DNA from: Phorcus lineatus
Taxonomy: Eukaryota; Mollusca; Gastropoda; Trochida; Trochidae
NCBI GenBank assembly: GCA_921293015.1
Contig: OV121088.1
Coordinates: forward strand, 3,968,001 to 4,032,000
Length of the DNA: 64,000 bases
Direction of reading: 5' to 3'
The notes below the pieces were generated by a model. It had not been told where the DNA came from and did no database searches. It saw only the letters and a program-made list of their open reading frames with translations. The position numbers were made by a program, and so were the translations under genes. Positions 38,526 through 49,893 of this stretch are shown one piece after another; position 1 is the first letter of the stretch; each line of letters begins with the position of its first letter.

Positions 38526-38638
38526 CTAACTTCTGCACTTGATGTACAAACACACAGTGAGGACGAGGATGATGAGCAACTCAAAGAGACCAATGGACAG
38601 TCCAACCACAACACACACACTCGGGGAGGACACGCTCT
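38526..38638 (-). CDS. Orphan copy of the Ig gene's transmembrane exon
   Basis: On the - strand, behind TCCTACAG, 113 bases stay open to TAG and encode ESVSSPSVCVVVGLSIGLFE and then LLIILVLTVCLYIKCRS. Only two residues differ from the exon at 56687. Length, acceptor and phase are kept. The other Ig exons were not found on this strand between 38.7 and 43.3 kb, so the copy looks orphaned by the inverted duplication. A real gene reaching further with a very long intron cannot be ruled out. Confidence 0.7.
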
Positions 38639-40159
38639 CTGTAGGAAAGACATATAAATATAAATGTCATTCAGCATTTTGAAATGTTCATCATTTAAAA
38701 TGGTTTCTCTGTTGCATGAGTCAATGCAGCCATGTAGTTAAGGAACATAAAACTGATTTATGGTTTGTTAATACATAAACACAATCCAAATATATGACAA
38801 GTTAATAAATTTAAATCAATTCAAGTCCGATTTATTTGGTTGTTTGATAAGTAAATCCCTTGGATTTTGTACGATAATCACATATAAAAAAGTTTAAACC
38901 CATAGTAATCAATAACAAAAGACCTGGGCATATTATATAAGCAGGTAAAATACTTGTGTGACGTCATGTTACGTAAGTCAATGTATATTTCTTAACGGCG
39001 GTGTCTTCATAATAATCATTATTAACTCATGAAATATATTGTTGATGAATATAATTATATCATGATGTTTGTGCACCTAGGTTCTATATTTAGAAATTTA
39101 TTTACAAAACTTTGTTTCTTTTTAGCGAAAGATACATCAACTACGGTCTTTCCATTATTTTTAATTTGGAATAAAATGAAATGACCTAATTCCAATAAAT
39201 ATGGACACATATTTTCAAAAATAAATATAATGAATCAATTTGTTAGTCAGTATCTATTTGATTTACTTTTTAATTTAACATGCAATATAAATCTTGATTA
39301 TTTAATATGATATTAATTTTTAACATGATCTGAAACGCTAAAAACCACATAATCACATGTGTTACAGATTGCCGAAAATAATATACAGACATCTAAACAT
39401 CGAGACTTGATCTTTCAAGAAATATGTTTTAAACTAAACATAAGATGTCTTGAAAATAACTAATTTTTTCAACATTCTGTCACAGGATCAAAGGAAAGGA
39501 AGTCACTCGGTGACGACAGACATCAAAATAAAAACATTACCTCACGCTTCAGTCTTTCTCAATTATTTGACAAATTAACAAATTTCGAGCTAATCGTGAA
39601 ACTCAACAAACTGGTTTAAGTCATCACTGATAATAGGAATTTACTTGCGTCCTGGAAAACTACCAATTGATTTGTGAAAGAAATCTGAGTATTCAAGTAA
39701 TTCACACTTTTCGTCCATCTATAGATTTATCCTTTGAAACATAAAAGAGGAAAATACCACTAATGTCAAAACGGCAAACAAAATTTCACAAGTTGACAAT
39801 GACGTTGGCTATAAAATTAAGATATCTCTATTAAATACGCAGCGAATGGCGGACTGCTCAGGCGCGTTAAATAACACCTTACTAACTTTATGAACAACAA
39901 AACGGTAAAAGACAGGTCAGTAATATATCAATTTATTAATACTAAGATTCATGCCTGTTTTGGTAAAGTGAAACGAAAGCCCGTTGAAAGTCGATCAGGT
40001 TATCCTAACCATCGCAATTATTTATCAGTTCTAATTTGGAGCCAGGAAGGACATTATGGGCCAGCATGCTTTGGGCTACTTCTTCCGACTGATTCAATAA
40101 TCGATAATCACTTAGAGAAATGATGTCAGCATAGACCAAATGGTTACCCATTGGATAAA

Positions 40160-40270
40160 ACAGATACATGATTGACACAAGTGGGTGTATACGAAATATC
40201 AGCTTGCTATCACAGATGATAGTTCGTTGATATTTCGTATACACCCCTTGATTCATTATGTATCTATTAC
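40160..40270. repeat. Perfect-core inverted repeat (hairpin)
   Basis: GGTGTATACGAAATATCA (40184-40201) is repeated as its exact reverse complement at 40228-40245, with a 26-base loop. Weaker pairing extends outwards to AGATACAT / ATGTATCT. It may be a small foldback MITE. Confidence 0.85.
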
Positions 40271-40549
40271 ATATCACTTCTGTTTTTAAGAATAAATTTA
40301 TATACAATTTTATTATTAACAAGCAAACTTATCAGACACGCTATTTCAAACTTACCAGAACTCACTAATTCAACCACAATTAACCGTAACAGTTGTGTCA
40401 GGTCAGCAAAGTGACTGATAATTAAAATTTCGAAAACACTAAATTCATTAATCTCAACAAAATCCTTTTTAAGTTATAAATTGTTTGTTTTTTTAAAAAA
40501 TTAATCACGTTTTTCCTTTGCACTAAACCAATGTGATAGTGCTGATTTC

Positions 40550-40790
40550 ATACATAGTGAGTCAACATTTCGAAAATATGACCACTTCTGTCTATTTCTA
40601 AAGGCAGATTATTGAACGAAAGACCAGACAATCCCTAAAAAAGTTCAACAATTTCACAAATAAACAATGGGTGACCCTTTGTCAGATTGGCTGAAGTTGT
40701 TTTTTTTATTTACGTCTTAAATAAACCAAAATAAAATTATATTTGAACAGAGAATTAGTGGAAATGACCAATTTTCGGTATGAAGCTTTA
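40550..40790 (-). repeat. Dispersed repeat (copy 3, short)
   Basis: It has the same orientation as 5040-5540 and resembles it: ATTTCGAAAATATGACC, CTTCTGTCTATTT, and a later GGCTGAAGTTGTTTT...ACGTC. It is more diverged than the other two copies. Confidence 0.55.
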
Positions 40791-41715
40791 TATGAAATTC
40801 TTTTGTTTTTTTCCTTCTTTGTATTGAGTAGTCTCTGTAGACGTGTTTTTAAATGATCATGGCTCTTTCAACTTAATAATCGTATCTATTCACGATTCAA
40901 ATGTTACACCCTAGATCAATAATTTCAACGTCTGAAATTATCGTGTGTTTAATTAGTGTATCGAAGGAAAGTGTCATGAGAATACATTACTTTAGTATTG
41001 GACGTATAATGTTGATTTTTTATTTCATATCTCAACTTCATATTTCATTCTTTATTTATTATGGTATTGTTTCCTTTCAGTCATCGGATATGAGTATATA
41101 TTTAATTATTTCAATGATAATTACCTTCTGATTGCACTTCTGTTTCTTTTTCATAGACATCATTATTATCCCTTCCCGAATCACAACGCACTTACTAAGT
41201 TCAAAGGGCGGCTGATCTTGTCAGTGTCATTCTTTTATTAATAACTTAACAAATTTGATTTTATATCACTGTTTCCGGCATCGGCACGAGACGGAATTTA
41301 CGGATAGGCGAAATTATATATATAACGAGTATTGAATATTGCGTAACGGTTGTAGTTTTTATTGCTTGGTCACGTATCCTCGTGTATTCGCGATTTGAAA
41401 CTGAGCTAAAATCCAAGAAGAATTTTAACTGTCATTGCGAACAGCCATGAAAAGAGCGAGTGAGTTCGAAAGTGTCGGAGGCACAGAACATACAGGCAAC
41501 AAAGCAGAATGAACAGGTTGGTTTGAATTCTAACCATTCCAATCTCCAGCTCGCTGATGGCCGTTAGCACGTCTTGTAACTTGTCAGGTTTTTTCACGGC
41601 ACCAACATTTCCTATGTATAACAATTACTTTTTTCAGTAGTGTGATAAATAAAATGAGTTTCATTAGTTTCGAAAGACACTGAGCGTTCAACAAACCAGC
41701 GTAAGGTAGCCTTTG

Positions 41716-42048
41716 TTAACTTTTCAGTGAGACAAGGAAGATAACTCTTTGCAGTACATCGTCTCTCATTACTCGGGTTGCACGTGACCCGTTTATTTCG
41801 GCTCTCAGTTTATTACGCCTAGTCTCTAATTGCAGTCGTCTTACTTCTGATTCAAGAATATCACATTCCTTTTCAAAATCTTCAGATATTTTCACTGGCG
41901 ACAGCTCGGGTCAACGGAGATTGACGTGGCAATTTACCGTCCTCACTCGAAGGGGGTGTTTAATCAGCGCCTCCGTGATTTCAGGCATCCGAGATCCTGC
42001 CATTTTCCTTTTCGGTTTGACATCAACCGAATCTTTCGGATCTTCCAT
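41716..42048 (-). pseudogene. Unrecognised broken reading frame with coiled-coil tendency
   Basis: On the - strand an ATG follows a locally GC-richer stretch (MEDPKDSVDVKPKRKMAGSR). The frame runs 45 codons to one TGA at 41913. It then continues in frame for 65 codons (KISEDFEKECDILESEVRRL, then Arg/Leu-rich) to TAA at 41716. The second half looks like a coiled coil. It could be an old retroelement gag-like piece or a decayed gene. I do not recognise the family. Confidence 0.35.
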
Positions 42049-43241
42049 CTTCCTATTTTACTACAATTACTACAATTGCGTGAACTATACTGACGCCATG
42101 CGGGCGGGCTTCTGACGTGCGGTTGATTGGAGATAACTCCCGCGTAAAGGGATGCAACGTCAAAGGGAGACAACAAACAAGTTAATGACAATAGGTTAAA
42201 ATATATTTTAAATCTTAAATTAACATTTAAATATAAAAAACATGACTACGGCACGTGGCCGCTTTTTGTCAAGCTTTTTTAGGTACTGATATTGACGATT
42301 CTTTCACGATACTCTTTTGTAACTTGGCAATTCATATTTCATTCTCAAATTTCAATCAGATATCGCATGATACAAATTTTGTATCAAATAACATGTTTTT
42401 CGCGAGGGGAATCTAAAGTTTAATCCTAATGTAAGTCACATCATAATTTTTTAATAATTAATGGTTACAGACTATTTATTTGTATCGTATCTAGTTTTTC
42501 AAATTAAAAAAGCGGAAATTTTTTAGTCGGGGCATTTCCCCATACCCAAATCTTTATTTTGAATATCAAAATTGTTCCTGTGCGCGTGTGTGCGTGTGTG
42601 CTTTAGCTGACTGGTTGGCAATAAAATATTTGAAGAAATTATTATCGGTTAATATTAACAAAAACCATTGACAGAACAAAAAGAACTTCTATATTTGAAA
42701 GTAATTACAGGATGTAATTGATAAAGGATTTTAGACGATTTATATCTAATTTGTTAATATTTAGTAAAGTAATATTTATGTACAATGACTCATTAAAATA
42801 CTTTCACTATGTATCATATCAGAATCATATGTCATATGTGCATTTAACAATGAAATGTATGAACACTTGTAAGGTAGTTACTTGACATAAATACTAATGG
42901 TATGTATATAATGAATGTATGTAATGATAATGTATTTAAAAAGTTTCTTTTTCACTACCAAGTGAAGATAAAAAGTGAAGACATTTTATGCAAAACTAAA
43001 GAATATTAACCTTTACTATCAGTGCAGAGATGAATTTTTTAATTATTACAACATTTAACCTCATGATGTGGTGTAAAGTGATGCAATGATTGTATGTGTA
43101 CAAACTATCGATAACATTTTGAAACTATGAAAACTTAAATAATTTAATTTTTATCTCATAATAATAAGCATAAAAAAATGTTTCTTCTTGTTTACAATAA
43201 TGAATATCTATCCTTGAACAAACGTTCTGTTGTAACCTTTG

Positions 43242-43268
43242 TGTTATATATATATATATATATATATG
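43242..43268. repeat. (TA)n microsatellite at the left end of TIR element 2
   Basis: A short TATATA run leads directly into the element's TATGTATCATCCC end. A longer (TA)n run abuts the right end, which fits insertion into a TA-rich target. Confidence 0.8.
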
Positions 43269-46200
43269 TATCATCCCAACTTGGGATCGCGTCCCATCTT
43301 GAAATGGGACGGCAGATACTTTAACATGTTCATAATATCCTTATTCTATTGTTGAATTTAGAAATAACATGATAACATGTATCATTGAGATAAGCGCTTT
43401 AAGGACATCGAAAGATATTTTGATTTTATGTCGATTTTCATGACTTTTTGGCTCTATATATCTCTCATCGCATACGAGTCTTTAATCATAGCCCAATACG
43501 ATTTGTCCGAAGGAAGGGATTTTGGTAAACATCCGGTTCGGTTATGACACTAATACCTGTGTGTCACCTTCCAATTAGTGACAAGAATGGGCACCAATTG
43601 AACATGAGCATGCTTGTAACACTACAAAGGTACACGCCGAGCGTTTGTTGTTTTAGTCAATGATCATCATTATTCATATCATCATATTTATCAAGGCATT
43701 TGCCCCTATCGGCAATATCTCTGATAGGTGGAAGCAGACCAAAAACAATAACAAATGTTTATGTTTATTGTTATTGTATTGTTATTCGATGAAAGTTGTT
43801 TTGCCACACTAAATATATTCAAAATACTTTTTTCATTAACAGAACGATTATCATGTCAAGTAACCAAAATGAAATCTAACATCATCCATTTAAAATTAAT
43901 TATGGGCTTTTCAATACATTTTTAAAAAAATTGAGAACGTAGTTTCCAAGATTTGCAAAAGAAGATTATGGTTTAAACATATTTTTTTCATTTTTATAAA
44001 AAGAAATTAGATTTGGAGGCAAGCTGGAAGCTTATATTAATGCCGCTCCAATAAAAATTATATTTTGAACAACACAAAGTCAAACAAATACGATGTACAG
44101 TTGTAGCACAATACGTTAAGATATTCAATATTGCAAAGGCAGTTTCTTCATGCTAATTTAGAAATGCAATATCTCTACCCATTTCTTATCAATACTACAA
44201 GAAGATTATAAACGGAGTTTGTTGACTTTGAGTTCACTAAAAAAACTTTGTTTACCTTCACTACATTTTTGGACACAAACCAGGGTATAGAGTTGAGAAA
44301 AAATATTCTAAAATTTTTCTGCATAGCCCGAGGTAACATATGATTTTGATCAGTATTAAAAGGTTGTTTTTTTATATGTAAAAGCGTCTGTCTAGGATTG
44401 TTTGAAGCGTTGAATTGAGAGAATTGTTGTGTGTTCTTGCTACTAATACGTTAATCAACTGATCCGTACATAAGTCAAATAAGATGAATAGGTGAGAGGG
44501 AAGAATTACATTTTAGTGTAATAATGTTATTATATTGTGTACTTAACTAATCGTTTTGATATGCTTCTTAACATGTCCCTCCGAAAAAAGGCATTAGGTT
44601 TGTAAATACACATCAATGAAGTTTTATTGATATACTAAGACTTATCGAGTTAAAACTTTAAAAAATCATTGCAAAACCGCTGACTCTACTTTTTAATTTG
44701 TCTTTGACTAAGTCTTCATTTCCCTCACTTTGGAAAACAGCAGCGGTCGTTCCGTTGCATAAAAAAGGCAGTGTTCATGAATGTTCAAATTATAGACCCG
44801 TTTCCTTATTGAGTTGTGTTTCTAAACTTTTCGAAAAATGTGTCCACAAACATTTTTAAAATTTTTTCTTAGACAACGGAATAATTACCAAATTCCAATC
44901 TGGATTTACGGCCGGCGACTCAACCCTTTACCAACTAACACATTTATATAATTTCATAAGTAAAGCTCTTGACGACGGAAAGGAAATAAAGGCGGTGTTC
45001 TGTGATATAAGTAAAGCTTTCGACCGTGTATGGCACAAGGGTCTTATTTACAAACTCCAACGATACGGCGTGAACGGTTCACTCCTCGCGTGGTTTGAAA
45101 ATTACTTATCTGATCGTAAACAGTATACAGTAATAAATGGTTCTCAATCTGAAAACAAATTTGTACTGGCTGGAGTCCCTCAGGGATCCGTGTTAGGACT
45201 CCTTTTGTTCTTAGTATTTATCAATGATATTGTAAATGATATGGAATGTAATATTAGATTATTTGCTGATGACACCTCGCTTTATGTTATTATAGACAAT
45301 CCAAACGAAGCATACAATATGCTAAGTAAAGATCTTGAAAGAATTTCTGCTTGGGCAAACAAATGGAAAGTTAAATTCAATCCTGCAAAAACAGAAACCA
45401 TCATGTTTACAAGAAAACGAATTGAAACTGTATTACCAAATCTAAATATGAATGGCCAAATCATTGCAGACGTCGAAAACCATAAACACCTTGGTCTAAC
45501 CTTTCAAAAGGATGGTCAGTGGCATTCTCATATTGATCAGATGGTTAATCGAATTAGTCCAATGATAAATTGTTTACGTAGTCTTTGTGAGACCTTGTAT
45601 AGTGCCTTCATTCTTCCAATATTTGACAATTGCGATCAGATCTGGAATAACTGTACTAAATCACAAGAGTGTCTTCTTGAAAAATTACATCTTGACGCAC
45701 TGCCAACTATTTGTGGTGCTGTAAAGGGCACAAACCATCAAAAATTGTATGACGAGACTGGCTTCACTTCACTGTCGACGAGACGATATTACCATAAAAT
45801 GTGCCTGTTTTACAAAATGAATTCAAATGTTACGCCTGATTATCTGTCGGAGCTTATCCCACCCACGATATGCCGCCAATCACTCTATGAATTAAGAAAC
45901 TCTGAAGCCATTCAGGTCCCTAATTGTCGTACGGATATAAACAAAAATTCATTCTTGCCGTCTGCTATTGTCGAATGGAATAATCTTGATTTAACTCTAA
46001 AGAATTCAGAATCGTACGTTATGTTCAAAAACAAATTATATAATAACAGATGTATAGTACATGAAATATTTCAAAATTACGGACCGAGAAACGAGCAAAT
46101 TTTACATTGCCGTATTCGATTGGGATGCAGCAACTTAAATGGACACAAAATCGATAGATTTATTGGCAACGACTCGCGCTGCTCGTTTATGAAGATGCAC

Positions 46201-48023
46201 ATCACTACTTTTTTACCTGTCCAAATTACATAAATATTCGTCATGAAAGTTTCTTTTACGCTAATGGCCACAACTTGAAAACTGTTTTATTTGGTAATAA
46301 ATCCCTGTCAAATGATATCAATGCAAGAATAATATCATCTGTTCACAAATTTATATTGTTAAGCAGACGCTTCGCCTGAAAATGTATGACAATTATATCT
46401 TTGTTTTCTACTTTGTATATATTAATGCATCCTAATGATGTAAACTTCCTGTAGCAAAATGTATGTTTTGGGGAGAGACATTTACATAGGGGAAACCCTG
46501 TTTGTCGATCCCTCTGTACCTGAGTACATGAATAAATATTGTTTAAACCACTTATCGAGTTATTTTGTGCTGACATACATGTACTAATATAATATCCTCA
46601 GAGGACTAAATGATTCAAATTGTAATTGTTTAAACAAATTTGATAAAGAAACATTTATATACAAATTTGATATTGAAACTGTCATTGCTTATTGCAAAAT
46701 ATTCGATATTTCATTGTATGAAAATATGAAATATGTGTAATCATATTATGGTTAGTAAGTATATTTCTATGATTTAAACGGTATTTAATTTCAATAAAAC
46801 ATATGTTACACAAAATTCAGAATATATATACAAAAAGAAAAAAGGATTAGCAAACAGGCAGCAAATGCTTATATAAATTCTTTTCCTGAAACAAACATAA
46901 AACGATTTAGATATCAAGTACATTGGTGGATATGTACATTTGCAATTATTCTTACTGAACTCAAATTCATATTAAGCTTTGTCTACCTTACAATTTTTTT
47001 TACAAATTTTAGGAAAGAGCTTTAAAAATCGATTGGTATCGTTTATGAAATGATAAATATATATAATAAGAAATTCGTTAACACTCTGTGACAAAGATTT
47101 GTCGCCGTTAAGATAGATTTTAGTATATTGATATGAGTTACGAGGGAATATTCAAACCCTAAGGTTGGCACTATTTGAAAATATCTAAAATGTTGGGGAA
47201 CCAGACTTCGATAATAGGAACTTTTAATTTCTTTTACATTTGATACAATCAACTAAGTCGCCAAGTAGATAAACACGATAATACTTTGTTAAAACAACAT
47301 GGGGTTTTGGTGTCTCCATATGTTGTGTTAGCCTAACAGTTCCTACGGTGGGCAAATTGGTGTCCAATCATCCGTTCTCTGTCACGCCAAGCTGACACAT
47401 AAACATATTCCGTCTATTCAGTGCTGCATTGTAACGATGGAGAGTACCTTAATTTCTGTTTATAGGAGGTTTTTGCATGGATTATTCATTTCTCTGTATC
47501 AGGTGCGTTTTTTAATTATATATTTTTGAAAAAGCAATTTATCACTAGTATTGTAAAACTTGGATCTGTATTAGAATAACTTCATATCTTTGATTGTTAA
47601 TAGTTTAAAACCATCTTTTTATAAAGAAACTAATACACAAAGCTGTCTCTGTGATGTCAGCTGTTCGATCTACGCATTTATTGGTCGTTTGAAAAATGCT
47701 GAAAACTATTTTCTAATTATAAATCTATATATTGATCTGATTTTGTTATGTCGCTTAACAAATGAGATTCAATCAGTAATCAAATGTGACTTTAAATAAA
47801 TGTTTGAGTAGTGTTGAATCGTTCGTACTCGATAACATATGAAACCGAGTGAAAAAGTGAAGTAAATGAACATCAAATAAAATTTTCTTCGAAGGTGTGA
47901 AAAGAATATAACAAAACTATCTAAAAACATGTTTTACTGACACAAATAATTATAAATTATTAATATTATTGACATGTTTTAGTATCCCCCGTCTTAAGAT
48001 GGGGCGGATCCGCAGTTGGGATG

Positions 48024-48030
<7 letters not shown>
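43265..48030. mobile_element. TIR element, copy 2 (4.8 kb), with nested LINE
   Basis: The left end TATGTATCATCCCAACT and the right end (same 17 bases when reverse-complemented) form matching terminal inverted repeats. Both are followed by GGGATCGCG / GCGGATCC and ATCTT-AAGAT-like palindromes. Left interior 43300-44434 matches 32250-33660 of copy 1, and right interior 47657-48030 matches 35050-35420. Between them lies a separate + strand LINE (44660-46540) and about 1.1 kb of other DNA. No transposase was recognised. Confidence 0.82.
44660..46540 (+). pseudogene. LINE reverse transcriptase, long fragment
   Basis: A 412-codon frame (44995-46233) encodes the RT palm: CDISKAFDRVWHKGL, AGVPQGSVLGLLLFLVFIND, RLFADDTSLYVI, then LEKLHLDALPTICGAVKG. 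Upstream the same frame holds PLHKKGSVHECSNYRPVSLL and FQSGFTAGDSTLYQL, interrupted by one TAA near 44860. At 46185 a frameshift splits off the zinc-knuckle end (HHYFFTCPNY), which ends near 46378. An internal deletion removes part of the thumb (INCLRSLCETLYSAFILP against the longer form at 4512). A 3' tail with AATAAATATTG ends near 46540. Jockey/CR1-like; inactive. Confidence 0.9.

Positions 48031-48085
<55 letters not shown>
48027..48085. repeat. (AT)n microsatellite
   Basis: About 59 bases of pure AT alternation directly follow the right end of TIR element 2 and precede the candidate microexon at 48109. Confidence 0.97.
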
Positions 48086-48090
<5 letters not shown>

Positions 48091-48108
48091 CAATGGTTGT
48101 CTTTACAG

Positions 48109-48120
48109 GGTTGGTTCAAC
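48109..48120 (+). CDS. Candidate 12-nt microexon paired with the second terminal exon
   Basis: GGTTGGTTCAAC lies between TGTCTTTACAG and GTGAGTATG, a near-ideal splice pair. Phase 2-to-2 joins exon 4 to 49320 as R-V-G-S-T-R then YPDPVYL. The downstream CTGCTACATTA box (about 48534) also follows the 9-nt candidate at 23548, which suggests these two are duplicates of one microexon. Confidence 0.45.
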
Positions 48121-49149
48121 GTGAGTATGAATTTTCATTCGTAAAAGATTATTTTTTATTAAAAGCATCTCACTTTCTCTTTACATTTGTATTTTCAAAA
48201 AAAAGTGCACTTAAGATTGAAGTTAAGAATATATACACTATCTGTATCCAGTTCCGGGTTTGTCGTTATCTTGTTTACTATTTACTATAAAAACATTGTT
48301 GAGTAATACTTGCCATGTGCACGTGTGCTATGTGCACGTATCTTTCATGTGATATATAACATGTAGCGTGTATGTATCACACTTTAGTAATGATATTATT
48401 TTTTTTGCAAATATGATTTTAAGAGGTTATTAACCACGAGCGTTTCAATATCATTAATATCATATATAAGGAATAACATTTGTTAAATGCGACGCTTTTG
48501 TTGATGACAACTTATGATCATCTACCCAAAAATCTGCTACATTATCCACTGTATGATACAACGGATAGGCCACGAAAAAATAGTAAGTGAAACGATCCGG
48601 TATTGAACTAGTTAAAATCGTAAAACGTTTTGCTTCTTAAGATCGATAACCACCTGACAATCTTTCTGCATCAGTATTCAAGAATAACGAACTCGAAGAC
48701 GCTGCTTGTGATCTAATGACACATGTGATTATAGTGTCGAATTCTGAAAACCTCTGCATTACCAGCAGATGTCTTTTATGGATTATAGAAAATAAACGAA
48801 TTGCTCAATCGAGTGGGATGAGAGTTCCTCAGATTAAGCTTCTATTGTATTACCGTCTTCTTCTTTGGTTGTATAGTCTAACTCAAGTCTATATAAATAT
48901 CTCACCTTTCATTGTCAATATGTGAAAAAAATCACATTAAATTCCTGTACTTGATCTGACTGTATTTGATGATAGTTTTAGATAAATATGAAAACACAGG
49001 CTTGACTGGAGTATATAAAAAAATGTAAGAAATCTCGTACTTTAACAAAGTCTTTGTTAGTAATATTGCCGATAACTTTTTCAATCGTTCGTTAACCCCC
49101 ACATGATCTTCATCTTTTAGAATAAAGTACTAGTATACATAAACTTGCT

Positions 49150-49150
<1 letters not shown>

Positions 49151-49200
<50 letters not shown>
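49151..49200. repeat. (TAA)n microsatellite
   Basis: There are about 16 uninterrupted TAA units, 120 bases upstream of the second terminal exon. Confidence 0.97.
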
Positions 49201-49202
<2 letters not shown>

Positions 49203-49319
49203 GTGATTCAATATAGGTTAAAACGATAAGCAATTTTGAGCTGTTATCGGGAATTATTAATACCAAATGTTTTGCTGCAAATAAATTCATATATGGCCTT
49301 TTTCAATTTCATATTTCAG

Positions 49320-49398
49320 TCGCTATCCGGATCCCGTCTACCTACGAAGGGTCCAAGATGAGCTTCGTTTACTGGGAGTGACAGAGACAGATATTTGA
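49320..49398 (+). CDS. Second DTC terminal exon (alternative 3' end)
   Basis: Behind ATATTTCAG one base and 26 codons end in TGA. The peptide reads RYPDPVYLRRVQDELRLLGV, then TETDI. It has the canonical YPDP-x-YL motif of Deltex domains, better kept than in 36486 (FPDS). The phase is identical to the other terminal exons. No second copy of exons 1-4 was found between 36.6 and 49.3 kb, so it is either an alternative last exon of the TRIM-Deltex gene or an orphan duplicate. Used with exons 1-4 and a 12-nt microexon it gives 561 residues. Confidence 0.72.
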
Positions 49399-49449
49399 AC
49401 CTCTCTAACACCGTGGAGTCTTGTCACTCAGGAGGGTTGAATGTCTTAA

Positions 49450-49889
49450 AGAGCCACTCCGTGATTTTCATAACATATCATTTACCTTTGATACGAACCT
49501 AAATGGCATATGTGGTGATATAAAATCAAAACATCTTAACTTTTCATGTCCAAAAGACATATATAAGACAAATACTGGTTTTCCATGAACAGCCTTATAA
49601 ATGCACAGAGGTGCAGATATCACGTCCAATATTCATGGATACTAGTTATACAACCTAACAAACACTATCAACTCCTAACTGCCCTTCTGGCTGTTTTAGA
49701 TAAGTCTCCAAAATTACGTTTGACGTTTTGACGCGCGCCACTGTCCGGTTTTCGATCATAATTGTCACTGTAAAAAAACCCAACAGGCTTTAAAATGTGT
49801 CTTTTTGGTAACAGTCGATACTTCACGACCAAATGACACCATTGATTAAGTTTGGCATATATGACTCCAACAACTCACGGAGTGGCTAT
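49450..49889. mobile_element. 440-bp MITE with TTAA target duplication
   Basis: TTAA occurs at 49446-49449 and 49890-49893. The ends are AGAGCCACTCCGTGA and, reverse-complemented, ATAGCCACTCCGTGA. There is no coding capacity. TTAA plus short TIRs suggests piggyBac-type mobilisation. It interrupts the 3' flank of the terminal exon at 49320: GAATGTCTT before it and TGGATGT after it are contiguous in the related flanks near 36600 and 59800 (-). Confidence 0.85.
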
Positions 49890-49893
49890 TTAA

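Larger units (their letters stand above)
31000..38700 (+). repeat. Inverted duplication, copy B
   Basis: Apart from the inserted TIR element at 32222-35420, this block matches the reverse complement of about 63310-56640 along its length. Anchors in order are TATCTAGTAAA near 31240, the microexon, the DTC terminal exon, GCGCTCCTA near 37072, the ACAGACAGTAGTC block near 37324, GACGAGACATAATA near 38317, and the Ig membrane exon (38526-38638, -). Homology fades at about 38.69 kb, inside what would be the last Ig intron. Confidence 0.88.
38700..43240. other. Intergenic DNA, mostly featureless
   Basis: This is AT-rich spacer between the inverted copy B and TIR element 2. Apart from the hairpin at 40160, the repeat at 40550 and the broken frame at 41716, nothing recognisable was found. 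I searched the - strand by eye for the missing upstream Ig exons without success. Confidence 0.5.

Noticed and set aside
48021..48290. 89-codon frame beginning with repeated Ile-Tyr
   Set aside because: The start is translation of the (AT)n microsatellite.
49151..49200. Possible CRISPR-like or satellite array
   Set aside because: It is a plain TAA microsatellite without spacers; the window is eukaryotic.
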